This document shows, one piece after another, positions 12,581-22,669 of a stretch of 64,000 bases of DNA (positions within the stretch are counted from its first letter, which is position 1; every line of letters begins with the position of its first letter). The translations under genes and the position numbers were made by a program. Under the pieces are notes generated by a model. It had not been told where the DNA came from. It saw only the letters and a list, made by a program, of their open reading frames with translations, and did no database searches. The DNA lies in assembly GCA_963556255.1 (NCBI GenBank), contig OY744615.1:13879531-13943530 (forward strand), given 5' to 3'. The DNA comes from Allolobophora icterica. Lineage: Eukaryota > Annelida > Clitellata > Crassiclitellata > Lumbricidae.

Positions 12581-13435
12581 TAGTATCTTTATTGGAACGC
12601 GAACTAGAAATGGCCATCAGGAATGAAATATTGAGGTCAGAACTAAAAAGTATTGATCTCTGAAATATTAGGTCTTTCTTATCGTCATTATTTCGTTTGT
12701 CGTCATTTGTCCCCGTTGTTGTTCGGTTCATTTGATTACTTGAAATCTTGTGATCGAGTCTTTCATAGTCTTCGATTATTTGATACAATACATTATACGA
12801 AGCCTAATTCAGCTATAAATATTACCAATATTATTGTTCTGCATCCGAGGGGGACATGATCCCTCAGGATCGTAGAATAATGCCCGGAGACGAAAAAAAT
12901 CATGTCTGGAACGGCAATAACTCGTCAAGTTCCAGCTGAGCATATTGTTGTTGTTATAATCACTGGCGTAAACTTGGATCACTGGCGTAAACTTGGAGGG
13001 GGGGATGGGGGATGGACAATCGGCAAGGCTAAGAGGTTCAGAACAGTTACTATTCTTGACTGTCAACATTGCAATTTATCCGATCCTCGTTACACGCAGC
13101 TTCCAGTCCAAGTTCGCCAGTTAACCAGCCGGACAGGAAATAAAGCGAGTTGACATGACTGACTAGTAACTTCAGGGCACCAGCCAATTCACGAGCGCTA
13201 CGTCAAATCAGAGGGGGATTTCTAGAGAGTAGTTCAAATGAGGTCCGAATCTGAGGAGCTCAGGCGGGAGATCGTTCCAGAGACGTGGTGCTGTGTTGGA
13301 TATAATTCGGTTGGAGAAGTTGAGATGTGACTGGTAGTACCCGGAGTCAGTCGCTAAGGAGTTACCGACTGACTTAGCAACTCAGTCGACTAAGTCGCTT
13401 AGACTTATCGACTGACTTAGCGACTTGCTATCGAC
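12581..13435. other. Intergenic, no gene seen
   Basis: There are only short frames without family signatures. A small direct duplication (CACTGGCGTAAACTTGGA) sits at 12961-12995, and a short run near 13340-13440 repeats GACTTAGCGACT-like words. Confidence 0.4.
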
Positions 13436-13440
13436 TTTTA

Positions 13441-13480
13441 AGGTAATCAGGTATGTCTATTTGGATATACCTGATTACCT
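13441..13480. repeat. Dispersed 14-bp perfect stem-loop
   Basis: AGGTAATCAGGTAT (13441-13454) and its exact inverse complement (13467-13480) enclose a 12-base loop. A second copy with one mismatch is at 63809-63847, and sequence downstream of both (GGGCTCTATACGGGT at about 14334 and 63925) also matches. It therefore belongs to a larger dispersed repeat, here interrupted by the hAT element at 13528. Confidence 0.7.
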
Positions 13481-13527
13481 AGCAATACTGTACTGACAGT
13501 GTGATCATTTCCATGGGCATTAGGCCT

Positions 13528-14313
13528 CAGAGGCGGATCTAAGGGGGCCAATCCGGCCATACCCCCCCCCCATTTGAAATTTACACAGGACGTCCCCCCC
13601 ATCACGAAGTAGACGATGATCACTATGTGATCTTTCATGAGGAAAATAAAATGACGAAATATAAAGAAAGTGATAAAATAAAATCGGACAATTTGATTTT
13701 TTAGTATGTAATTATGTATGTATGTATGTATGTATGTATGTATGTATGTATGTATGTATGTATGTATGTATGTATATATTGTAGAGAAATTTTAATTGAA
13801 ATGTATTACGTTCATAATGCAATTACGTGAACGGAGCTCTGCAGTGCGTAGAGTTAAAGCTTATTCACCACTCTCGACCAACAGTCAGCATCCTATATGT
13901 GAAATCAGTGGTCGGGAGAAACGACAAAGGTCGGAATTTGCGCGACAGTATGCATGTATATGTGTAATTACATATGTATGTGTGTATGTATGTTTGAGGC
14001 GGCGATCTTGTTTGACTGGTGGGGGGGGGGGCACTTAGAACTGATCTGGTCAAAAAGCGGTCAACAATTTTCTCTTCTTTTTGGGTGCACTAAAAATGAT
14101 TTAAAAAACAAAGTGGCAGACGCTTTGTAACGGCATGTATATATGCATGTAAATATTCATGTATGAAATTATGTATGTATGTAGGCACGTATGTACGTAT
14201 GCATGTTTGTATGTATGTATGTATGTATGTAATACTATGTATGTATGTAGGGCCTAGGTATGTATGTATTTATTTTCCCCCCTCCACCGAATAACCTTCT
14301 GGATCCGCCCCTG
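13528..14313. mobile_element. Non-autonomous hAT element
   Basis: The ends are CAGAGGCGGATCTAAGG and CTTCTGGATCCGCCCCTG, with a perfect 8-bp duplication TTAGGCCT at 13520-13527 and 14314-14321. It contains two (TATG)n tracts (about 13710-13775 and 14165-14270), G and C homopolymer runs and no transposase frame. Confidence 0.85.
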
Positions 14314-14789
14314 TTAGGCCTAGTTGGAACCATGGGCTCTATACGGGTCCAATTTTAGAATATGGGCTCCGCTCCATGCGTGCTGACAGAGGACAGTCCA
14401 ATGACTGTGAAGTTAATCTTATGTGAATTCGTGGAATTGAGCCCTTGATAAATAGAATGAAGCAAGGATAATTTATGGCAGTTAAAAAAGCAAAATATTG
14501 AGTGAACGAAGTCGCTATAGCAGTCGATAGCTTAACGACTGGTTTCGACTTGAGGGCTTGGCGGCAGTGGCGGTGGCGGCGGATGGCGGCGGCGCTGGGG
14601 CATAAAACTGGTTGGACACAGAGCATATGGCAAGAAGACGGCTGAGATCGGATGTGACGATTTATGGAGATAGTGCCCAAGACGGATCTCTGAGGAAGGC
14701 CATGTATGGTACAGTAGTAGTAAGATACTGGTTCGGTGGCCGGACGCTGGTTCCACTGTGGTAATGTCATGTCCTACACCTATTAGGTT

Positions 14790-15200
14790 GACCTACATCT
14801 GTTGGCTGAGCCCTTCCCCGCATCACTTTCTCCCTTACTGTTTGTGACCTATAGGTGTTACGCTGGATCGAGAGTTTAGTCTCTCTCAGCATGTTAACTT
14901 GGTCACGCGGAACTGTTATTACCAGCTTCGGCAGTTGCGTGTTGTATGCCTACTGAAGTTCCTCTCCCATGATGCTGCGGTCATCTTAATCCATTGCATT
15001 TGTCACTGGCAGAGTCGACCACTGTTGCTCGGTCCTTGATGGTCACTCCAAGGGCCTAATAGGGAGACTGGAACGGGTCCTTCGTTCTGCTGCTAGACTT
15101 ATTGGCCGTATTCCGAAACACGCCCCAGTCTCTGCCTATATATGCGTGACGTCCTTCATTGGCTTCCTGCCTCTGAACGCATAGATTTCTGACTTAGCCC
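14790..15200 (+). pseudogene. CR1-like LINE reverse-transcriptase fragment
   Basis: Frames on the plus strand spell the usual CR1 thumb region: an LGVTLD-like start near 14850, a YQLRQLR segment near 14920, and a GRLERVLRSAARLI..IPKHAPV segment ending in a LHWLP-like region near 15160. Stops and frame slips break it. The right end runs into a CAGTGGCGGCC terminus near 15200, probably a fragment of another hAT-type element extending to about 15400. Confidence 0.65.
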
Positions 15201-15690
15201 AGTGGCGGCCATATTGTTTCACAGGTGAGGGGGGGGGGACACTTTTGAACTGATCTGGTCAAAAAAGAGTTTTGAACTGATCTAGACAGGTCAAAAAAAG
15301 TTTAAAAAAATTTCGCGCGTGAAAATTTGATGACTTCTTTTGGTGTTTCTTCAAAATGTGTGTGTGTCCGATGCATGGCGTGTCCCCCCACTGTTAAAGG
15401 TGGGGAGCTATTGGTCCATCAGGCCCGCTCCTTAGTTGGGCTGGGAGCGCCTCTAAGTAGGTCTCTTGGAGAGGCGCTATATAAATTTCCAAAATGAATG
15501 TCAGAGGAAGTGGCATTTTACTGGTAATGGCACTTACGTGGCATTTACATGCACTTCTGAAGGTACTTTAAACTTGCAACCATACGCGTTAACTGTATGT
15601 GTATTCGATAAAGGTCGCGCTTCGAACGCCACTGGTGGCACCTAGCGAATGTTATTATCATTAACCAATTTTTCGACGGAGTGGATCCAC
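15201..15690. other. TE fragments; no gene
   Basis: This holds a hAT-like terminus fragment with a G homopolymer at about 15225-15238. A 3' piece of the GCGTGGTGG SINE family follows at about 15418-15495 (GGAGCGCCTCTAAGTAG through GAGGCGCTATA). The rest is unassigned. Confidence 0.5.
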
Positions 15691-15856
15691 TAGTGTATTC
15701 TTTCACCATGGTAGGAATGCAATTAAAAACGGAATTGGAAGGCTTTTCATATACCATGGATTGACAGTGTAATGGTATATCTCATATCCAATTTCGAGTA
15801 GTGTACTTATATCACCTTTATCTAAGTAATTTGTGCATTATGTGCCTACAACTATT

Positions 15857-16714
15857 CATAGGTGCCGACTTCTTGGGAGTCTTGGGCGTCAATGCACCCA
15901 GAGAGAAAGTTCAGTGGGTGCCTGGCACCCAGAAGAATTCGGACCTTACATTCGAATTTTTTGCACCCATGGGCGGCGATCACGGGTGGGGGGTTCGAGG
16001 GTGACATGACCCCCACCTTTAAGAGTTGGGGGACACATCATACATGTGTCCCTCCAAATTTTTAAGAAACACCAAAAAGGCCAAGAAATGTAATTGCGCG
16101 TGAGGGTTTTGAGTGCCTTTTTGAATAGATGAGAGAGAAAGTCTTTTTTGAGTAGAAGTGTCCCCCGAAAATTCTCAGAAAGCAAGAAGAAAAATCCCTA
16201 AAAAACGTAATTCAAATGAAAAGGTGGTAAGAAGAAATTCCTAAAAAAGGTCATTCAATTTTTGTCTGAGAAGAATTCCTAATTCCTGAATTTCTAAAAA
16301 AATCATCAAATTTTTTGGGAGATGAATTCCTAAAAAAGGTCATCAAACAGACCATGGTCTACTTTGTCCCAGCACTTGTCTCCCCACCTGTGAAACAAGA
16401 TCGCCGCCACTGTTTACACCTAAGCAGTAATCTCGCAATTTGAGAAGTACAACTACAACAAAAAATACCCAACATTGCATGATCTCACAGTCACAGCCCG
16501 TACATAAATAAATTATGTATTTATTATTTAAAATAATAAATTAACAACACTGGAACATCCAAATGTCACCGATTTCCACTACGTTTCTCTAACCTCGTAA
16601 CCATGACAAGAAAACAATTTCTTTCTCCGAAATCCGCTAAAACTCGCACACCTAAGGGTAAGGGGAAGGAAGGGAGAAGGCACCCAGAGACAAAAGCAAA
16701 ACTCGGCGCCTATG
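15857..16714. mobile_element. Non-autonomous hAT-like element
   Basis: The ends are CATAGGTGCCGACTTC and AAACTCGGCGCCTATG, with an 8-bp duplication CAACTATT at 15849-15856 and 16715-16722. Copy A has only one CAACTATT-like word at this place. A piece of a second element (GCCGCCACTG terminus near 16412) is nested inside. Confidence 0.75.
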
Positions 16715-16907
16715 CAACTATTTATATACACATATAATCAAAACCTGGATTTGTAAGATGCAAATGCTATTTGTTGATTGGTGAGTTCCAACTGGAAGTC
16801 ATTTTCAATTGCTTAATTAGATCAAAGCTTCAGATTGATCTGATTAGATCCGATTGAAATTGTTGCAGCATAGTCCGTGAAACGTCGCGCCATTTACCCC
16901 AGGCAGT

Positions 16908-19900
16908 TTAGGAGGTACAGGTGGTGCTTTTCCACTCACAACGTTTAAACCTGTCGTCCCAGACCAGACCTCTACGACATGGACGCTGGTCGTACAGGTT
17001 CCCGTTGGAACAAGTGGCATAGACCCAGCATCCTTTGCAAGACTGGTAGTCTCCGTTAGCCCGTCCAGCGCACGATCTGATGCAAGATGGGTTTGTATTT
17101 GGTTTATTGGCACCAGTAGCACCTAAAATGACAAATGGACGATGAACTAGAAATAATAGACCCACTGCAAGGGTCGAAGAAAACCCACAGAGTCTGATTC
17201 TGATTGTTTTATCAAAGAGCTCTTTACATGTACTTCAACTTTTCAGTATTGAGGAATGTCAGTAATAAAAGAAAAAATTAAAATTAGCCCATTCTCTCTT
17301 ATCCTCTTGTCTGTTGATGCGATATTTTGTGCGTATTAAATGGTCCAAATACCCTGCCAGCATTTTGTATCAGTGTGATTCTCGTTAACGTTAACTATAA
17401 CGAAAATGTTCGTTAACGAACCAAAAATGATTTCGTTAACGATAACTATAACTTTAACTAAAAAATATCATTAACCATAACTATAGCTATAACGAAAATA
17501 ACACTAACGAAAATTCATCGCTATTTTCGTTAATGAAATTAAAAAAAGTCCAATATCGATAAACATGGCGAATTTAATCAAAGCCCATTCTATTCATTTT
17601 AAACTATCCTGTTATTCCTGTTTATTGTTCCGAGATAAAATGAGAAAATGTGCTGCATATTCTCCTTCCAAATATTCTGGTTTCTTTTCGAAAATCTAAT
17701 ATTTCGAGTTTCTTTTTGATGGAAAGGTAAATTTTTCTTTCGATTGGTAATTTTAAAGTGAGAAACTTGTTTTGATTTTAATTTTCTATGTTAAAAGGAA
17801 TATTATAAAAAAAAGTTATCATGTTCAAATTAGAAATGTTCATAATAAAAATCAAACTGAATACACATTTAAAAGAAAACGAGATTTTAATGGGAAAAAT
17901 CCATTAAATATCTGTGACAGACAGTGATTACACAAGTACTGTAGCCCTTAAGTATTAAATTAAAATCTGAATAACGTTTTGATTTTTTGGCAATTTCAGT
18001 TTTTTGCACGTTAGAGTCATATAAATATTCTGAGGATGGGATAATTTTCTTTGACATAATTTTGTTAAGGGATCCTTGAATGTTTGACAGTTGATGACAA
18101 GGCGAGGAGATCAAAAACTGCCTAAAATTTGCTGACATTATTAATCGATGACCCCATATATGGACCAGGAGGAGTACCATTGGGGTCACTTGGAATTAGG
18201 CCTATGTACTAACTAAAATTAACTAAAATAAAAGTCCAGTAACTATAACTATAACTATAACTAAAAAGTAATACTAACTATAACTGTAACTATAACTAAA
18301 ATAAAAAACTATTAACTATAACTGTAACTACAACTAAAATAAAAAACCATTAACTATAACTGAAACTATAACTAAAATAAAATCTGTAAGGAGAATCACA
18401 CTGTTTTGTATGTATGAATGTATCTGGACATTTACTATAGCGATTACTAAGTACCTCACATAAGCACCGCCTATGTCAATCTATACGGTGTTAAATGTCA
18501 ATAAGACAGCAATGCCATTACTATTCGAAGCGTGGTGGCTCAGTGGTAAGTTCGGCGCCTTGTGACCTGAGGGTTGAAGGTTCGAATCCCACTCTAGCCG
18601 CTGCGTACGGACCTTGGGCAAGTCCTTCACTCGCGATTGCTCGTGGCGCTTCAGCGTGAAAACTCCGACATAGTATCAAATGCTGTAGTCGGGAGCGCCT
18701 CTGAGTAGTAGTAGACTTGAGGAGGCGCTATAGAAATATCCGAAATAAATAAATACCAAGCAAAACAATGCAAAGAAAACTAGAAGAGTCACCAATGGCG
18801 AGCCCACGCACACACGTGGAGCCCAGCCAACGGATTCCCTCCCGTCCATAATTGACAGATGGCATCATGTTCGGAGTCTCTGGGCCAAACTGCGTCGATG
18901 GTGTGAAGTGATACAGGTTGGTCCAGAGACTTTCATGGGCATTCTACGAGACCCGTGTGGGCTCTGTATGGGTTTCATTTTCATAAAGGAATATGGATCC
19001 TTTATGGGTTTTTACATGTGGGTGTGTATAGACTCACAGGTGGTGCTCTTCCACTCGCAGCGTTTCAACTTGTCGTCCCAGACAAGACCGCTAGGACATG
19101 GACGTTTGTCATACAGGCGCTCGTTGGAACAGGTGGCAAAGATCCGGCATCCTCTGCAAGATTGGTAGTCTCCGTTGGAAAGTCCAGCGCATGAGGTGAT
19201 GCAAGATGGATCGTTGGTACCATTACCACCTAAAATGACAACTGCTTGTTCCATATGCGCTAGATATTATAGGCCTACATATATACATCTATAGGCAGGG
19301 CTGTAGTGGTAAAATTAGAGGTGAGTACACGCTACCGGTTAGTTTTCCGAAACAAATTAGAGGTTAGTATACGCTACAGTATTTTGTGAGTATACGCTAT
19401 AGTATTTTAATATAAATAAATAAAAATATTTTGTGAGGTGAGTATGCGGTCTTTAGGGGTGAGTATACGATGTATACCCGCGTATACCCTCGACTACAGC
19501 CCTGTCTATAGCCTGTAGAGTTTGATTCTGATAAATGTTTTATCATAAAACGCTTGACTTTAGCTCTTCAGCTATGTAAGTAACAAAAGAATAATTTAAA
19601 ATTAGCCTATACATATGTATTTATCCTATTGTTTCCTGGTGCGATATATTGAGTATTCAGGGCCTAAATATATACAGGGTGGCGCATTAAAAGTGGGACC
19701 GCCTCATCAAATCTTGTGCCATATATTTAAAATTATGTTTTGAGCGATTTTTAAACTGGAATGATATCCTGACTCACTAACTCAACGTGTGACGTCACTA
19801 TTTCGTGGATTTTCGGTCACAATCTTTATAGTTTATGACATTTTTACCTTACGGTGTTGATAAAATGACAAAAATAACAGCAGAAGATCGTATTCTCAGT

Positions 19901-21820
19901 CGCTGTGTCTCGGATGGGAAAAACCAGTGTGGTCTTTTTGAACCTGAGGCGAAAGTGAATAGTGAGTATTACTGTGATCACGTCTTAAGGCAAGGATTGC
20001 TTCCGGACATTCGAGCCAGATGTCATCGTCAAAGCTGGACACTGCAACAGGACGGAGCTCCTTCGCACACAGCACGAAACACGATCAGATTTCCTTCATC
20101 GGGACAATGTCACCTTCATCGAACCAGGCATGTGGTCCCCTACGACGAAGGTAGACTTTCTGTTGAAGAGCACCCCAAATAGCATAATCTACAGGGTTTA
20201 GGTCCGGGCTATTTGGGGACCACATGTCTGTTTCGATGAAGGTGACATTGTCCCGATGAAGGAATTTGATCGTGTTTCTTGCCGTGTGCGAAGGAACTCC
20301 GTCCTGTTGCAGTGTCCAGCTTTGGCGATTACATCTCGCTCGAATGTCCGGAAGCAATCCTTGTCTTAAGTAATACTCACTATTCACTTTCGCTCCAGGT
20401 TCAACAAAGACCACACTGGTTTTTCCCATCCGAGACACAGCGACTGAGAATACGATCTTCTGCTGTTATTTTTGTCATTTTATCAACACCGTAAGGTAAA
20501 AATGTCATAAACTATAAAGATGGTGACCGAAAGTCCACGAAATAGTGACGTCACACGTTGAGTTAGTGAGTCAGGATATCATTCCAGTTTAAAAATCACT
20601 CAAAACATAATTTTAAATATATGGCACAAGATTTAATGAGGCGGTCCCACTTTTTATGCGCCACCCTGTATAGGGCCTATACTCACAGGTGGTGCTTGTC
20701 CATTCGCAGCGTTTCAACTTGTCGTCCCAGACCAGACTGCCAAAACATAGGCGTTGGTCGTTGAGGTTCCCGTTGGAACAAGTGGCATAGAACCGGCATC
20801 CTTTGCAAGACTGGTAGTATCCGTCTCTCTGTCCAGAGCATGATGTGATGCAAGATGGAACTGTGATTGGATCGGCCAAAAACTGCGCGCACAATTGGAT
20901 GAACACCACGACACCTACCGAGCAGTAAGAGTGAATAGGCAGAGCTCTAAATAAATACTATACTAGACCCGTTTTGTATTGTTATTTATTACGTCTTGGC
21001 CACTCTCTTAATCTGAACAGGGTGAATTCTCTTTGCATTCAACTACATCCGTGAGTTAGTTCCTGTTTAAGTGCTATATACGTAACGCAGGCTTAACAAT
21101 CGTGGCTTTAAAATATTTCAAATGACACCCTGAAAAGTAAGACTAGGCCTATACTACGTTCCTACCTTATCAAAAGCAAGGATTATGTTGGTTAGGGCGG
21201 TAGCCTATTATATGTCAGCAAGTGTAGAACTATTGCACTGGAGACAGTTTCAGTGCAGGAGCTGATTACGATTGTGAGAAGGCTGAGTAGACACCGCTTG
21301 TTTAAACACGTTTTAGGAGATAGCCTATAAAGACTGCGCCAGTTCTACTTTGGAGGATTGTTTCTTAACAGTTTTCAGGCGACATGAACACGTTGGGCGA
21401 ACGTTGGCCATCATTGACCCAGCGTGTGTGCTGCTTAGGAAAGTTCGAGCTTCTATTATATACTTTGTTAATGACAAAAATTCTGTAGGTACAATTTCTT
21501 CAATCGATCTGTGAGTCTAAACTAGCTAATTGAATTAAAGTACAAGAAACCACATTTCATAGACTCATTCATAATCGGGTTCTCCCGACTGCTGACAGTC
21601 TAGCTCGCAAATCTTTCATAATTAGGATGATTTTCACCGGAATATAGGCCTGAGCACTTTAACCTGGACGTGATATACATGTGTAAACCAAAATGCGGTT
21701 AGCAGTTGGATTAATAAAGGATATACTTACTTACTTACTTACTCATATCCTTGATAGGATAACGTGATATGTTGAAATGAATGATATTGATAAACCATAC
21801 TTACTAATCGTAATCTTCAT
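16908..21820 (-). CDS. Secreted chitin-binding (CBM14/peritrophin-A) protein, gene B, four exons
   Basis: Minus-strand coding exons are 21805-21820, 20687-20914, 19038-19229 and 16908-17122, giving 651 nt and about 216 residues. Exon 1 encodes MKITI and stops at a GTAAGT donor. Exon 2 continues the signal peptide (VVVFIQLCAQFLA) and carries CBM14 domain 1. Exons 3 and 4 carry CBM14 domains 2 and 3. All introns are phase 1 and split the final cysteine codon of each domain, as in gene A, but here every exon is open. The likely role is a secreted chitin-binding or mucosal-barrier protein; binding was not shown. Intron 2 contains the mariner fold-back only 18 bp from the exon 2 donor and a hAT MITE; intron 3 contains a hAT element and a SINE. 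Expression is untested. Confidence 0.8.
17371..18403. mobile_element. Non-autonomous hAT element with TAACTA subterminal repeats
   Basis: The ends are CAGTGTGATTCTC and GAGAATCACACTG, with a perfect 8-bp duplication TTTTGTAT at 17363-17370 and 18404-18411. Copy A retains the single target (CATTTTGTATATAT near 6893). Both ends carry many TAACTATAACTAAAA-type repeats, likely transposase-binding sites by analogy. No transposase frame is present. Confidence 0.9.
18529..18756 (+). mobile_element. tRNA-derived SINE
   Basis: A tRNA-like head with box A (TGGCTCAGTGG) and box B (GGTTCGAATCC) is followed by a body ending GAGGCGCTATAGAAATATCC and an AAATAAATA tail. It interrupts a sequence continuous in copy A (AATGTCATTAGCAAGCAAAAC near 6997). 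Full-length relatives lie at 47490-47730; fragments are at 1270-1350 and 15418-15495. Confidence 0.85.
19296..19504. mobile_element. hAT-like MITE
   Basis: The ends are CAGGGCTGTAGT and ACTACAGCCCTG. The flanking 8-mers TCTATAGG (19288-19295) and TCTATAGC (19505-19512) match at seven positions. The interior repeats GTGAGTATACG-like words. It lies in intron 2 of gene B and is absent from gene A. Confidence 0.75.
19675..20668. mobile_element. Mariner-derived fold-back element
   Basis: Two arms of roughly 450-470 bp are inverse copies around a spacer of about 60 bp near 20150-20205. The ends are CAGGGTGGCGCA and TGCGCCACCCTG, flanked by TA on both sides (19673-19674, 20669-20670), the Tc1/mariner target. 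Each arm holds part of a mariner-type transposase: KVNSEYY, LLPDIRAR, QQDG.PSHTARNTI and, in the right arm, WSPNSPDLNPVDYAIWG. The reading frame lacks the first half of the protein, so it is non-autonomous. Gene A shows the empty TA site next to the exon 2 donor. Confidence 0.85.
21566..21750 (+). mobile_element. Short LINE 3' tail with (ACTT)n
   Basis: The insertion interrupts a sequence continuous in copy A (TAGACTTGATAGG near 8735). It ends ATTAATAAAGGATATACTTACTTACTT, a non-LTR-type tail. It is too short to assign a clade. Confidence 0.6.
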
Positions 21821-21945
21821 TTTCCTTCCAGTCGTCTGCGGATTTGAAGACCTTCATTCTCACGGAACCTATATAGTTTAAATATTCAAATATATAAATA
21901 GTATATATAATATATAATATATCTTGTATATATATATATATATAT

Positions 21946-22411
21946 TGTTACGTGTTCATCCCAATAAAAGTTAAAAGAAACTCGTTTGTCTAGTTTAACA
22001 GGTATAATTCTCCAAACAAAAATATCAAACAAAAATAATTATCGATACATTACCCAACCGTAGAATGACGGTGGAAAACGGTTCGCTCATCACTCACGGA
22101 AGAACGCCAACGAAAACCTGGTCTTCAATGCAGCAACAGGCTGACGACCAGAAAAGAAGACGTGTAGAAAGACGTCAAACACCACAGGTGTAAAGCCTCA
22201 CGAAACTAGCTTAACTAGCATGCAAACACAGGAAGTACTCGGACAAGACTACGCCCAGTCGGCAGTATCATCAGAGACTTCCCCCACACACCCTATTCTC
22301 TATCCTTATATAATAGATCTTTCCTCGGTAGAGGTCTCTTATTAGCCAAAGGAAACCAGTCAAGCAGGACTCTTGCCCATCCTAGGACTAGTCGGTCATG
22401 GGATCCTAACA
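21946..22411 (-). repeat. 3' LTR of Gmr1-like retrotransposon
   Basis: This LTR is 466 bp, TGTTACG...CCTAACA, and looks identical base for base to 27912-28377. In element orientation (minus) it contains a TATATAAGG box near 22305-22315. Target sequence on both sides is (TA)n, with ATAT on each flank. Confidence 0.93.
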
Positions 22412-22669
22412 TACCCCGGGACGTCCATGCAAGGCAGAAACCAGAAGGGTTTCTGACTTAACTAACTTACAATTAACATGCACAGTGCAACAAATATCAA
22501 ACTCAAAGCATAACCTATGCAACAAATCATTTCCCACAAAATCAGTTAAACTATACACACTAGACGTCCATGTACGTCAGCCCTAAACATATGCAATAAA
22601 TAATTTCACACATACAAAAACATTAATCTATACACACTAGACGTCCATATACGTCAGCCCTAAACATGA

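Noticed and set aside
20085..20438. Possible working mariner transposase
   Set aside because: Only part of the protein is present, the frame is interrupted and the region is one arm of a fold-back element.
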